A DNA stretch of 46,492 nt, taken from assembly GCF_001881565.1 (NCBI RefSeq), contig NZ_MPDJ01000004.1, forward strand, positions 326,464-372,955. Direction: 5' to 3'. The translations under genes and the position numbers were made by a program. The notes under the pieces were generated by a model. It ran no database searches, had not been told where the DNA came from, and was given only the letters and a program-made list of their open reading frames with translations. This document shows positions 1 through 8,909 of the stretch, piece by piece (positions within the stretch are counted from its first letter, which is position 1; each line of letters starts with the position of its first letter). This stretch comes from Eisenbergiella tayi (GTDB lineage Bacteria > Bacillota > Clostridia > Lachnospirales > Lachnospiraceae).

Positions 1-46
1 CTATGATTTAGCCACAGCCTATCAGTCCGTGCACGTCAACTATTGA
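1..46 (+). CDS. possible C-terminal end of a group II intron reverse transcriptase/maturase (partial)
   Basis: From base 2 an open frame reads YDLATAYQSVHVNY and ends in TGA at 44-46, immediately before the intron domain V. The position just upstream of domain V fits the end of an intron-encoded protein, although its reading frame begins outside the window and only 14 residues are visible. The call rests on location, not on a recognisable domain. Confidence 0.35.
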   Translation, partial: YDLATAYQSVHVNY

Positions 47-118
47 AAGCGCCGTGTACCGAACGGTACGCACGGTGCTGTGAGAGGACGGCGGTTAGTC
101 ACCGCCTCCTACTCGATT
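1..118 (+). ncRNA. 3' end of a group II intron (domains V and VI)
   Basis: Bases 48-79 fold as a group II domain V: the AGC triad opens the hairpin, GCGCCGTG pairs with CACGGTGC, a two-base CG bulge follows, and TACC/GGTA closes a GAAC tetraloop. Bases 82-115 form a domain VI-like hairpin (CGGCGGT/ACCGCC plus GAGG with unpaired bases near the branch region). The intron lies on the plus strand, opposite to the neighbouring ABC ATPase gene. Its 3' boundary is at about 118, next to that gene's stop codon at 119-121. The rest of the intron is outside the window. The fold is characteristic, but the exact end is an estimate. Confidence 0.8.
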
Positions 119-913
119 CTAATTCAGCATCATCCTATCGTTAGCAAATTCACTTCCGCTGACCTGTTCGAATTTCTTGAGAAGATCGGACACCTGAAGC
201 TTTTTCTTCTCTTCCCCTGCCACGTCATAAATAACCCTTCCTTCATGCATCATGATCAGGCGGTTTCCATGGGCGATGGCATCCTTCATATTGTGTGTGA
301 TCATCAGCGTCGTCAGATGATCCCTTTCCACTATTTTTTCCGTGATTTCCAATACCTTCGCGGCCGTCTTGGGATCCAATGCCGCGGTATGCTCATCCAG
401 AAGAAGGAGGCGGGGTTTCTTCAGGGTTGCCATAAGGAGTGTCAGAGCCTGGCGCTGTCCGCCGGAAAGAAGGCCTACTTTGCTTGTCATGCGGAACTCA
501 AGACCAAGCTCCAGGATTTTAAGCTGTTCCTGGTACTGTGCACGTTCTTTCTGGGAAATTCCGGAACGCAGGGTACGATGGTTTCCTCTTCTTGACGCCA
601 ATGCCAGATTTTCTTCTATCTGCATATTGGCTGCCGTACCCGTCATGGGATCCTGGAAAACACGTCCCAGATATTTGGCGCGTTTGTACTCCGGCAGCTT
701 GGTTACATCGATTCCGTCGATAGTGATGTTTCCTTCATCTACGGAGAAAACCCCGGCCACTGCATTGAGCATGGTGGATTTTCCGGCGCCGTTTCCTCCG
801 ATAACTGTTACGAAATCTCCCTCTTCCAGTTTGAGGGATAAGCCGTTCAGCGCTGTTTTTTCATTGATCGTACCAGCATTAAATGTTTTTGTTATTCCGG
901 ATATACTAAGCAC
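119..913 (-). CDS. ABC transporter ATP-binding protein
   Basis: This is the cytoplasmic ATPase of an importer whose permease and binding protein lie directly upstream. Walker A (GGNGAGKST) is near residue 43, the signature is LLSGGQRQAL, Walker B is LLLLDEHTAAL, and the switch histidine is in MITHNMKDA. The glutamate after the Walker B aspartate and the histidine that follows are typical of the ATPases paired with PF04392 binding proteins. A GTG at 922 directly abuts the AGGAGG, so the GTG at 913 (8-base spacing) is the more likely start, giving about 264 residues. The gene overlaps the permease by 8 bases, which suggests translational coupling. The stop codon is at the group II intron boundary, so the intron may have replaced the downstream region. 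Substrate unknown; tryptophan or another small organic solute is possible from family precedent. Confidence 0.88.
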   Translation of the reverse strand: MLSISGITKTFNAGTINEKTALNGLSLKLEEGDFVTVIGGNGAGKSTMLNAVAGVFSVDEGNITIDGIDVTKLPEYKRAKYLGRVFQDPMTGTAANMQIEENLALASRRGNHRTLRSGISQKERAQYQEQLKILELGLEFRMTSKVGLLSGGQRQALTLLMATLKKPRLLLLDEHTAALDPKTAAKVLEITEKIVERDHLTTLMITHNMKDAIAHGNRLIMMHEGRVIYDVAGEEKKKLQVSDLLKKFEQVSGSEFANDRMMLN

Positions 914-1835
914 GGGGAGCACCTCCTTTTTTTGCCGGCTTATTGAAGTACTTTCCCTTTAGATAAGGGATAGCCAGGAACAGGGCCACTACCAGGGCGG
1001 AGAACAGCTTCAGATCGTTGGAATTCAGACCGAGCCACAGCACCACCTGAAGGACAATATAATATATAATGGCTCCCAATGCCGCCGAAAACAGCTTGAA
1101 TGCAAAATTTCCACGGACGCGGCTGAAAATTACCTCTCCGATAATTACGGCAGCCAGGCCGATGACGATAGCTCCCCGTCCCATATTTACATCTGCGAAG
1201 CCCTGATACTGGGCATACAGTGCACTGGCGAAAGCTACGATTCCGTTTGAAAGCATAAGACCGAGTATTTTGCAGAAATTAGTATTAATCCCCTGTGCCC
1301 TGGACATATTCGGATTAGATCCGGTAGCACGGATGGAGCAGCCGAGTTCTGTACCGAAAAACCAGTAAAGCAAGGCAATCAATATAATAAGGATAACAAT
1401 ACAGATAAGAATGGTATTCTGGTAAAAGGGCACGCCCTTTATGTATCGCAGAGATACCAGCAAGTCGTATTTATCCACTCCTACCGCCTGGTTGGAGCTG
1501 TTGCCGAGAATTCTTAAGTTAACCGAGTACAGGCCAAGCTGGGTCAGTATTCCGGCGAGTATGGCCGGAATGCCCATGGATGTATGGAAAATACCGGTCA
1601 CCAGTCCCGCCAGGGCACCGGCCAGCACCGCACATATAAGAGAAATGCCCAGGGAATGGCCGGCACGTATCATCATAATACATACGGCCCCTCCGGTAGC
1701 CATGGTTCCATCTACAGTCAAGTCTGCCAGATCCAGTATTTTGTAGGTTATGTATACACCTATTGCCATAATTCCCCAGATCAATCCCTGGGCGCAGGCG
1801 CCTGGCAGCGCATTTAAGAGTGACATAATGTTCAC
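906..1835 (-). CDS. ABC transporter permease (PF04392-partner type)
   Basis: The protein has 309 residues and about eight to nine hydrophobic segments, for example GLIWGIMAIGVYITYKI near the N terminus and LFSALVVALFLAIPYL near the C terminus. It resembles the branched-chain amino acid/ribose permease fold that pairs with TrpX-like binding proteins. A GTG start at 1835 is favoured because GGGGAGG lies 8 bases upstream; an in-frame ATG at 1826 is too far from it. It sits between the binding-protein gene and the ATPase gene in the same orientation. A hairpin in the gap to the binding-protein gene probably lowers its expression relative to that gene. Substrate not determinable from sequence. Confidence 0.85.
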   Translation of the reverse strand: MNIMSLLNALPGACAQGLIWGIMAIGVYITYKILDLADLTVDGTMATGGAVCIMMIRAGHSLGISLICAVLAGALAGLVTGIFHTSMGIPAILAGILTQLGLYSVNLRILGNSSNQAVGVDKYDLLVSLRYIKGVPFYQNTILICIVILIILIALLYWFFGTELGCSIRATGSNPNMSRAQGINTNFCKILGLMLSNGIVAFASALYAQYQGFADVNMGRGAIVIGLAAVIIGEVIFSRVRGNFAFKLFSAALGAIIYYIVLQVVLWLGLNSNDLKLFSALVVALFLAIPYLKGKYFNKPAKKGGAPRA

Positions 1836-1949
1836 GTCATTTACCTCCCCGTATCTTCAATATTTAAGCCCTTGACAGGCCTCACAGGTATCTATTATAA
1901 AGGAATTTATTCTGAAAAGATATCTCTTTTTTTATAAAATGCATTGTAC

Positions 1950-1998
1950 AACAAAAAGCGGTAAAAAGCAGGGCTTTTTAACCGCTTTTGTGGAGTGC
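1950..1998 (-). terminator. intra-operon terminator/attenuating hairpin
   Basis: ACAAAAGCGGT is repeated in inverted form around an inner AAAAAGC/GCTTTTT stem, with one unpaired base per arm. Read on the minus strand the hairpin is followed by a T-rich tract. It lies between the binding-protein stop and the permease start, so it probably lets most transcripts end after the binding protein, as is common in ABC operons. Confidence 0.65.
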
Positions 1999-2041
1999 CG
2001 TTCAGGCATCTGTCCGCTTTGCATGTTATGTAAAATACTGG

Positions 2042-3124
2042 TTATTCCGCCTTAATGGCCACATAGTCTTCAGGCACTGTAATATTCAGTTCTTTACAAA
2101 TAGTCTCATTATATTCTTTGGTTACATTGGGAGCGAACTCAACAGGCATTGTTGTGATATCTGCTCCGTTAACCAGGATATCCACTGCCATCTCGCCAGC
2201 CTTGTAGCCGATATCATAATAGCTGATAGATAAGGTTGCAACGCCGCAGCCTTTGCAGATACCTTCTTCGCCTGCAATAACGGGAACGCCTGCAGGAAGG
2301 CATACATTATTGATTACTTCCGTGTTGGAAGCTGCGGTATTGTCTGTCGGTACATAGATTACATCGCATTCGCCGGTTGCATTGGTCGTTACGGAAGCGA
2401 TATCATTGGAATCTGCAAAAGTGAATGTCTTGCAGGTATATCCGTAGCCTTCCAGGTATTCCTGAATCGTGTCTGCTTGGTATACGGAGTTGGCTTCTGC
2501 GGAGCAATATAACAGGCCTATTGTCTTGGCATCCGGGAAAAGCTCATTAAGCATTGCGGCCTGTTCCTTGAGGGGGGCCAGATCCGATGTTCCGGAAATG
2601 TTTTTGCCTGTGGTTCCTGTCCAGTCATCTATTTCCAGAGCGGTCGCATAATCCGTGATGGATGTTCCCAGGATCGGAATGGTTCCGGTTCCGGCTGCTG
2701 CTGCCTGTAAGGATGCTGTGGCATTCGCCAGGATCAGATCCACGTCTGCAGATACAAACTGATTGATGATTGTCGCACAGGTTGCGGAATCACCGGATGC
2801 ATTCTGCTCGTCGAATTTTACCTTATCTTCTCCAAGCTTGTCTGTTAAGGCTTCTTTAAAACCTAATGTAGCGGCATCCAAAGCATCATGCTGTAAAAGC
2901 TGGCAGATTCCAATCTGGTATACCTTATCCGCATCTGTCTGGGCATCTGCGGCTTCGCCTGTTTCAGCTGCGCTGCTCTCGGCCGCTTCAGGCTGTACTG
3001 ATTCCTGTGCTGCGGGTTCTGATGCCGCAGAAGTATTTGTGCTGTCATTTGTGCTGCTTCCACAGCCTGCCAGCATAACTGCCGTCATTGTAAAGGCAGT
3101 CGCTATTGCCAATAACCTTTTCAT
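2042..3124 (-). CDS. ABC transporter substrate-binding lipoprotein (PF04392 family)
   Basis: The 360-residue precursor starts with a lysine/arginine n-region, a hydrophobic core and the lipobox LAGC at about residues 18-21, so it should be a lipoprotein on the outer face of the membrane. A low-complexity Ser/Ala/Glu linker of about 45 residues follows, then a two-lobed periplasmic-binding fold (VYQIGICQLLQHDALD, IGLLYCSAEANS, YDIGYKAGEMAVDIL). These segments match the ABC_sub_bind family, which includes TrpX-like proteins. It is the first gene of the operon, behind the promoter at 3192-3220. Ligand not predictable with confidence. Confidence 0.88.
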   Translation of the reverse strand: MKRLLAIATAFTMTAVMLAGCGSSTNDSTNTSAASEPAAQESVQPEAAESSAAETGEAADAQTDADKVYQIGICQLLQHDALDAATLGFKEALTDKLGEDKVKFDEQNASGDSATCATIINQFVSADVDLILANATASLQAAAAGTGTIPILGTSITDYATALEIDDWTGTTGKNISGTSDLAPLKEQAAMLNELFPDAKTIGLLYCSAEANSVYQADTIQEYLEGYGYTCKTFTFADSNDIASVTTNATGECDVIYVPTDNTAASNTEVINNVCLPAGVPVIAGEEGICKGCGVATLSISYYDIGYKAGEMAVDILVNGADITTMPVEFAPNVTKEYNETICKELNITVPEDYVAIKAE

Positions 3125-3191
3125 AACATTTTCCTCTTTTCTTTCCGGTTTTACGCTTTAGCGCGTGCAAGCATTAACGCGTCTAACAGTT

Positions 3192-3220
3192 ACTATACAC
3201 GAAAAATACATATTCGTCAA
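3192..3220 (-). promoter_or_regulatory. sigma-A promoter of the ABC operon
   Basis: On the minus strand TTGACG (3215-3220), a 17-base spacer and TATAGT (3192-3197) match the vegetative consensus well. The leader to the lipoprotein ATG is about 65 bases and shows no obvious riboswitch. Confidence 0.75.
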
Positions 3221-3284
3221 TATAAATTTCCATATTCCGCACAGTATATTCCGAGCAGCAGCCGCAGCAAAAGAAGCCAAAAAA

Positions 3285-3313
3285 GGAACCGGCTGTCTTA
3301 CCCAGCCGGTTCC
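3285..3313 (-). terminator. rho-independent terminator (possibly bidirectional)
   Basis: GGAACCGGCTG and CAGCCGGTTCC form a perfect 11-bp stem with a 7-base loop. It is followed by TTTTTT on the minus strand, and a T-run is also present on the plus side. It lies just downstream of the hexapeptide-repeat gene and upstream of the ABC promoter, separating the two transcripts. Confidence 0.85.
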
Positions 3314-3332
3314 GCTTTTTTCATCCGATCTG

Positions 3333-4019
3333 TCAGTCTGTCTTTCCTTCGTTATGACTTTTCTCGGATATTTCTGTTTTTGTCTTATAAATGCTGTCGG
3401 CAGGCACAAAGCCCCTCACCATAGAAGTAGGATAGATATTGGTTCCCCGTCCTATAACGGTTCCCGGATTCAATACGGAATTGCAGCCCACTTCCACGTT
3501 GTCACCCAGCATGGCTCCGAATTTTTTCAGACCTGTATGGCATTCTTCCCCATTGCATCTTACCACTACCAGCGTTTTGTCACTTTTCACATTAGAAGTG
3601 ATGGAACCCGCACCCATATGTGACTTGTAACCCAGAATACTGTCGCCTACATAGTTATAATGGGGAACCTGCACCTTATTGAAAAGAATCACATTTTTAA
3701 GTTCAGTGGAATTCCCTACTACAGCGCCTTTTCCCACGATCGCGCTTCCTCTGATAAAAGCGCAGTGACGGATTTCCGCCTCCTCATCTATTATGGCAGG
3801 GCCGTTAATATACGCGCTCGGCGCCACCTTTGCGGATTTGGCAATCCATACATTCTCTCCCACTTTGTCAAACCTGTCTGCCGGCAGCGTTTTGCCTAAT
3901 TCCAGAATAAAGGACTTGATTTCAGGAAGGACTTCCCATGGATAGGTAAAGCCTTCAAATACAGGTGCCGCAATCGTTTCATTCAGGTCATACAGATTAA
4001 TGATTTTACATTGTTCCAT
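3333..4019 (-). CDS. hexapeptide-repeat (left-handed beta-helix) acyltransferase/nucleotidyltransferase-like protein
   Basis: The 228-residue protein has many imperfect hexad repeats of the [LIV]-G-x4 type (VAPSAYINGPAIIDEEAEI, AIVGKGAVVGN, TVIGRGTNIYP), typical of left-handed beta-helix enzymes. The arrangement resembles the C-terminal beta-helix of GlmU-type UDP-GlcNAc pyrophosphorylases, but no nucleotidyltransferase domain is present. The N-terminal 50 residues are not repeats. The protein may therefore be a stand-alone acyltransferase or a regulatory sugar-nucleotide binding protein. It is followed by a strong terminator and lies 78 bases downstream of topB in the same orientation. Substrate unknown. 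Confidence 0.7.
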   Translation of the reverse strand: MEQCKIINLYDLNETIAAPVFEGFTYPWEVLPEIKSFILELGKTLPADRFDKVGENVWIAKSAKVAPSAYINGPAIIDEEAEIRHCAFIRGSAIVGKGAVVGNSTELKNVILFNKVQVPHYNYVGDSILGYKSHMGAGSITSNVKSDKTLVVVRCNGEECHTGLKKFGAMLGDNVEVGCNSVLNPGTVIGRGTNIYPTSMVRGFVPADSIYKTKTEISEKSHNEGKTD

Positions 4020-4097
4020 GTCTGCTCCTATCTGTGTACTACCACACTTGCCAACTGCTGTTTTCCTTCCGGCCGGACTGCCTCTTCCGCCCTTCGC

Positions 4098-6230
4098 CTA
4101 TGCCTTACGGGCTTCCGGTTCCTTTTTGGTATCCTCCTTACGCGCCGCAGTCCTGGCAGGCTGTTTCGCATAATATTTTGCATTCTCATCGAACTGCCGG
4201 AATAGAATCTGCTGATTATTCAGCTGTTTTACGATATTCGTCCTTCTTCCCACAAAATCAGTGAGCTTTTTCATATATTCATCCGATGTGATCGTGCCTT
4301 CCGCCACCATCGTCAGCCCTTTTTCCCAGCTGGCCGTCAGCGCCGGGTTCAGCAGCGGTTTTATGGAATCGGATACCACATCGTAAATCATTTCCCCCAT
4401 CTGTGTGGGTGTGATGATCTGTGTCTTCTTATTCAGCGCCAGATAATCAATAGAAACCAGCTTTTTCAGAATCTCGGCCCTCGTGGCGCTTGTTCCGATG
4501 CCGCTGCCCTTTATCTGGGCACGGAGTTCCTCATCCTCTACAAACTGTCCTGCATTCTCCATAGTAAGGATGATTGTTCCGGAATTATAGCGTTTGGGAG
4601 GTGAAGTCTCGCCTTCCCTGATTTCCAGTCCCTGGCAGGAAAGCTCTTCTCCTTTTTTCAGGCTCTGCAGTACTTTCAGGAAATCTGCATCACATTTGAT
4701 GTCTTCTTCCTGGCCGTCGTTCTCCTGTCCTTCCTTTTTTCCTTCTTCAGGCCTGGGAGTCTCCTCTTTTTTCTTAGCAAAAGAAAACTGGGTTACCTTC
4801 AGATAGCCCTCATCCATGAGTACCTTAAAGCTGGCGAAAAAACGTTCTCCCTTAATATTGATAACCAGGGATATCTTCTGATAAACCGCCGGGGGATAAA
4901 AAATACTCAGAAAACGTCTGACAATGATTTCATATACCTTTGCCGCCGTTGCGGAAACGGAGGAAAGGGCTCCCAGACCCTGGCCTGTAGGTATTATGGC
5001 ATAATGGTCCGTTATCTGCTTGTCATTGACATATCTGGTTTTAGCAATCCCCTGCCAGCTTTTCTGTTCCAGCACCTGCGCGGCAAAAGCCGCAGCCGGC
5101 TGGTAATTACGCAGCCCGCCGATATTCTTGTTGATTTCCTTTGCCACAGCGCTGGAAAGCACACGGGCGTCCGTTCTTGGGTATGTTGTCAGCTTCTTTT
5201 CATAAAGCTCCTGCACAATGCGCAGGGTTTCATCCGGGCTTATCTTAAAGTATTTGGAACAGTCATTCTGAAGCTCCGCAAGATTATATAAGAGGGGCGG
5301 ATTCTTCTGCTCCTTCTTTTTTTCAATTTTTTCAATGACCGGCGCTTTTTGAGGTTCTTCTTCCAAAAAGGATATCAGCTTCTGCGCATCCTCTTTCTTC
5401 TTAAACCCATTCTCTTTATATAAAGCAGGAGACTGGAACCAGGCCGAGCCTTCCACGGCTCTCCACTCGCCTTCAAAGCTGCGCCCTCCGTTCGTCTCCT
5501 CCCCGGAAGAGACGAGGGCGAACCGGCCTGTCACACGATAAAAGGGAGTCTTGACAAACTGCCTGATTTCCCGCTCCCTGTTCACCACCATTCCGAGGAC
5601 ACAGGTCATTACCCGCCCTACCGAAATCACGGCTTTATCCTGTTTCAGATAATTTTTCACAGGATATCCGTATTTCAGCGTCAGGACACGGGAAAAATTA
5701 ATTCCCATCAGGTAATCTTCCTTCGCTCTCAGGTAAGCCGCATCGCAAAGGTTATCATACGCGGATAACTCTTTTGCCTCCTTGATCCCTCTTAAAATCT
5801 CTTCTTCCGTCTGGGAATCGATCCAGACCCGCCGTCTTTCTTTTCCTGAATTTTCATCGATACCCGCCTGCCGTTCCACCAGACGGTAAATATATTCCCC
5901 TTCCCGCCCGGAGTCGGTGCAGACATAAATTCTGGCTACATCTTCCCTGTTCAGCAGGCCGCTCACAATATCAAACTGTTTCTTCACCGAGGGAATTACT
6001 TCATATTTATACTCATTCGGAATAAAAGGCAGCGTTTTCAGCGTCCATCTTTTCAATTCCGGATCATAAGCATCGGGATAGCTCATGGTAACCAGATGGC
6101 CTACGCACCAAGTGACGATAGCCTGTTCTGATTCCATATATCCATCCCGATTGCTCATATTATATTTTAATGCTTTTGCAAACTCGCGGGCAACACTAGG
6201 TTTTTCCGCTATAAATAAATCCTTGCCCAA
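4098..6230 (-). CDS. topB: DNA topoisomerase III (type IA)
   Basis: This type IA topoisomerase relaxes or decatenates DNA through a transient 5'-phosphotyrosine bond. The 710-residue protein begins with the Toprim motif LFIAEKPSVAREFAKAL. The second Toprim acidic cluster is DSGREGEYIYRLV (near residue 107), and the active-site tyrosine is in TTYPRTDARVLSS (near residue 354). The C terminus is short, Lys/Glu/Ala-rich and lacks zinc ribbons, as expected for TopB rather than TopA. A TTG start is used; GAGGT lies about 5 bases upstream and the first residues align with the Toprim strand. It could belong to an integrative element's relatives, but its neighbours here are housekeeping genes. Confidence 0.92.
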   Translation of the reverse strand: MGKDLFIAEKPSVAREFAKALKYNMSNRDGYMESEQAIVTWCVGHLVTMSYPDAYDPELKRWTLKTLPFIPNEYKYEVIPSVKKQFDIVSGLLNREDVARIYVCTDSGREGEYIYRLVERQAGIDENSGKERRRVWIDSQTEEEILRGIKEAKELSAYDNLCDAAYLRAKEDYLMGINFSRVLTLKYGYPVKNYLKQDKAVISVGRVMTCVLGMVVNREREIRQFVKTPFYRVTGRFALVSSGEETNGGRSFEGEWRAVEGSAWFQSPALYKENGFKKKEDAQKLISFLEEEPQKAPVIEKIEKKKEQKNPPLLYNLAELQNDCSKYFKISPDETLRIVQELYEKKLTTYPRTDARVLSSAVAKEINKNIGGLRNYQPAAAFAAQVLEQKSWQGIAKTRYVNDKQITDHYAIIPTGQGLGALSSVSATAAKVYEIIVRRFLSIFYPPAVYQKISLVINIKGERFFASFKVLMDEGYLKVTQFSFAKKKEETPRPEEGKKEGQENDGQEEDIKCDADFLKVLQSLKKGEELSCQGLEIREGETSPPKRYNSGTIILTMENAGQFVEDEELRAQIKGSGIGTSATRAEILKKLVSIDYLALNKKTQIITPTQMGEMIYDVVSDSIKPLLNPALTASWEKGLTMVAEGTITSDEYMKKLTDFVGRRTNIVKQLNNQQILFRQFDENAKYYAKQPARTAARKEDTKKEPEARKA

Positions 6231-6252
6231 ATTATACCTCTTTTACCAGGAC

Positions 6253-7338
6253 TTATTTCTTTGTAATATAGCCCTGTGCTTTCAGCAGTTCTGCACATAA
6301 AACGGCTCCGCCTGCTGCGCCGCGTACCGTATTATGGGAAAGTCCGATAAACTTCCAGTCATATACCGTATCTTCTCTCAGACGGCCGACGGAAACTCCC
6401 ATGCCGTTTTCATAATCCACATCCATAGTTACCTGAGGACGGTTATCTTCCTCAAGATACTGAATGAACTGCTTCGGAGCGCTGGGAAGCTCCAGTTCCT
6501 GAGGCACGCCTTTGAAATTCACCAGCTTTTCGATTAACTGTTCCTTCGTAGGCTTTTTGTTGAACTTAACAAATACGGCTGCGGTATGTCCGTTCAGAAC
6601 AGGCACACGGATACACTGGCAGGTAATTACAGGAGAGGTCGCGGGTACAATCACGCCGTCTTCGATCTTACCCCAGATACGAAGAGGTTCTTTTTCACTC
6701 TTTTCTTCTTCACCGCCGATATACGGGATGATATTTCCCACCATTTCAGGCCAGTCCTTGAAAGTTTTGCCCGCTCCGGAAATTGCCTGATATGTGGTTG
6801 CAACCACCTCCACAGGCTCGAATTCCTTCCATGCGGTGAGCACGGGCGCGTAGCTTTGAATGGAACAGTTGGGCTTAACAGCCACAAAGCCTCTTGTGGT
6901 TCCGAGACGCTTTTTCTGGAATTCAATAACCTGCATGTGCTCCGGATTGATTTCCGGCACCACCATGGGAACGTCGGGAGTCCAGCGATGAGCGCTGTTA
7001 TTGGATACCACGGGAGTTTCCGTTTTTGCATACTCTTCTTCTATTTTCTTGATTTCTTCTTTGGTCATATCAACCGCACTGAAAACAAAATCCACCTCAG
7101 CGGCAACCTTTTCCACTTCGTTGACATTCATTACCGCTATTTTTTTCACTGCTTCCGGCATGGGGGCAGTCATCTTCCACCTGTCACCCACAGCCTCCTC
7201 ATAGGTTTTACCCGCTGATCTGGGGCTTGCCGCAATTGTGGTCACCTCAAACCAGGGATGGTTTTCCAGCAGGGAAATAAAACGCTGCCCTACCATACCG
7301 GTTCCGCCTAAGATACCTACTTTCAGTTTCTCGCTCAT
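6253..7338 (-). CDS. asd: aspartate-semialdehyde dehydrogenase
   Basis: It reduces aspartyl-4-phosphate to aspartate-semialdehyde in the lysine/threonine/methionine branch, using NADPH. LKVGILGGTGMVGQRF is the N-terminal Rossmann motif. The catalytic cysteine is in VAVKPNCSIQSYAP (near residue 151), and the domain ends with the usual SVGRLREDTVYDWKF segment. About 361 residues and the TGMVGQRF style are typical of the archaeal/fungal-like ASADH subclass also found in clostridia. The ATG at 7338 is chosen over the upstream in-frame codon because AGGAGAG lies 6-7 bases before it. It follows argH by 47 bases in the same orientation. Confidence 0.93.
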   Translation of the reverse strand: MSEKLKVGILGGTGMVGQRFISLLENHPWFEVTTIAASPRSAGKTYEEAVGDRWKMTAPMPEAVKKIAVMNVNEVEKVAAEVDFVFSAVDMTKEEIKKIEEEYAKTETPVVSNNSAHRWTPDVPMVVPEINPEHMQVIEFQKKRLGTTRGFVAVKPNCSIQSYAPVLTAWKEFEPVEVVATTYQAISGAGKTFKDWPEMVGNIIPYIGGEEEKSEKEPLRIWGKIEDGVIVPATSPVITCQCIRVPVLNGHTAAVFVKFNKKPTKEQLIEKLVNFKGVPQELELPSAPKQFIQYLEEDNRPQVTMDVDYENGMGVSVGRLREDTVYDWKFIGLSHNTVRGAAGGAVLCAELLKAQGYITKK

Positions 7339-7385
7339 CTTTTCTCTCCTCATCTTTCTTAAATATATATTCTAAATAAAGATAA

Positions 7386-8816
7386 TTACAGAACTTGTTT
7401 CTCCAGCGGCTGTTTTAAAATGCCGGGCTGAAGCTCCCATTCTTCCTTCAGATATTCCTTATTGATCGCGATAACTTCCTTCATGGCATCCATCCCCGGA
7501 GCTCCCAGGGTCAGCCGTTTTTCCACGCAGGTTTTCAGGGAAACCGCCTCATATATGTCCTCTTCAAAAACAGGACTGATTGTTTTGAGTTCTTCCAGGC
7601 TTAAGGCGTCAATGCTTGTGTTTTTCCCGATGCAGTAAAGGACAAGGCTGCCGATAATACCATGGGCATCCCGGAAGGGTACGCCTTTGCCTACCAGGTA
7701 GTCCGCTGCATCCGTGGCATTGGTAAATCCGTTCACGGCACTTTTTTCCATAACAGCCTTATTAAAGCGCATCGTCTTTACCATTCCGTTAAAAAGAACC
7801 AGGCAGCTTTTTACCGTATCAATAGCATCAAAGGTCATTTCCTTGTCTTCCTGCATGTCTTTGTTATAAGCGAGAGGAATTCCCTTCATCGTTGTGAGCA
7901 TGGAAATCAGCGCCCCGTAAACCCGCCCTGTCTTTCCGCGGGTCAGCTCCGCGATATCCGGGTTCTTCTTCTGAGGCATGATACTGCTTCCTGTGGAATA
8001 GGCATCGTCGATCTCCACAAAGTGATATTCATTGGAATTCCATGTGATAATCTCCTCGGAGAAACGGCTCAAATGCATCATTATAGTAGAAAGAGCGGAT
8101 AACAGCTCTATGAGATAATCTCTGTCCGACACAGAATCCATACTGTTAAGCGTCGGTCCTTCAAAGCCAAGCAGAGAAGCCGTATAGCTTCTGTCCAGAG
8201 GATATGTGGTTCCTGCCAGGGCTCCCGCCCCCAAAGGGCAATAGTTCATTCTCATGAAAATGTCCTTCATACGGAGCCTGTCTCTTTTAAACATTTCAAA
8301 ATAAGCGCCCAGATGGTGGGCCAGAGTGGTGGGCTGTGCTTTCTGCATATGAGTGAAACCGGGCATATAGGTTTCCATATTTTCTTCCATAAGACGGATC
8401 AGCGTCTCCAGGAGTTCCTTTAAATAAGCGTCCGTTTCCAGAATTTCCTGGCGCACATACAGCTTCATGTCCAGCGCCACCTGATCATTCCTGCTTCTTC
8501 CCGTATGCAGCTTCTTTCCCGCATCGCCGATACGGTCAATGAGATTCGCTTCCACAAAGCTGTGAATGTCTTCATATTCATCCGTAATAACAAGACTGCC
8601 TTCCTTCACATCCTCACGTATTCCGGTCAGCCCCTTCACAATGGCATCCTTTTCCGCCTGTGTAAGAATCCCCTGCTTCTCCAGCATCACCGCATGGGCA
8701 ATGCTCCCTTCGATATCCTGCTCAAAAAAACGCCTGTCAAAATGTATTGATGCATTGAACTGATATGCCAGCTTGTCCGTTTCCTTCGTAAAACGTCCGC
8801 CCCAGAGCTGTGCCAT
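7386..8816 (-). CDS. argH: argininosuccinate lyase
   Basis: It cleaves argininosuccinate to arginine and fumarate, the last step of arginine synthesis. The 476-residue protein opens with MAQLWGGRF and carries the fumarase/aspartase superfamily signature GSSIMPQKKNPD (near residue 282). The conserved TGRSRNDQVALDMKLY and HMQKAQPTTLAHH motifs are also present. The ATG at 8816 is preceded by GGAGG at a good distance; an in-frame codon four residues upstream lacks this. No argG is adjacent, so the arginine pathway is split elsewhere in the genome. Confidence 0.95.
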   Translation of the reverse strand: MAQLWGGRFTKETDKLAYQFNASIHFDRRFFEQDIEGSIAHAVMLEKQGILTQAEKDAIVKGLTGIREDVKEGSLVITDEYEDIHSFVEANLIDRIGDAGKKLHTGRSRNDQVALDMKLYVRQEILETDAYLKELLETLIRLMEENMETYMPGFTHMQKAQPTTLAHHLGAYFEMFKRDRLRMKDIFMRMNYCPLGAGALAGTTYPLDRSYTASLLGFEGPTLNSMDSVSDRDYLIELLSALSTIMMHLSRFSEEIITWNSNEYHFVEIDDAYSTGSSIMPQKKNPDIAELTRGKTGRVYGALISMLTTMKGIPLAYNKDMQEDKEMTFDAIDTVKSCLVLFNGMVKTMRFNKAVMEKSAVNGFTNATDAADYLVGKGVPFRDAHGIIGSLVLYCIGKNTSIDALSLEELKTISPVFEEDIYEAVSLKTCVEKRLTLGAPGMDAMKEVIAINKEYLKEEWELQPGILKQPLEKQVL

Positions 8817-8909
8817 AATATCCTCCATTCCGCCACAAATCCGGCCCTTTATTCGATAAAAAGTACCTCATAATTTCAATTTAAAAATGATAGTACCATA
8901 AAATGAACT

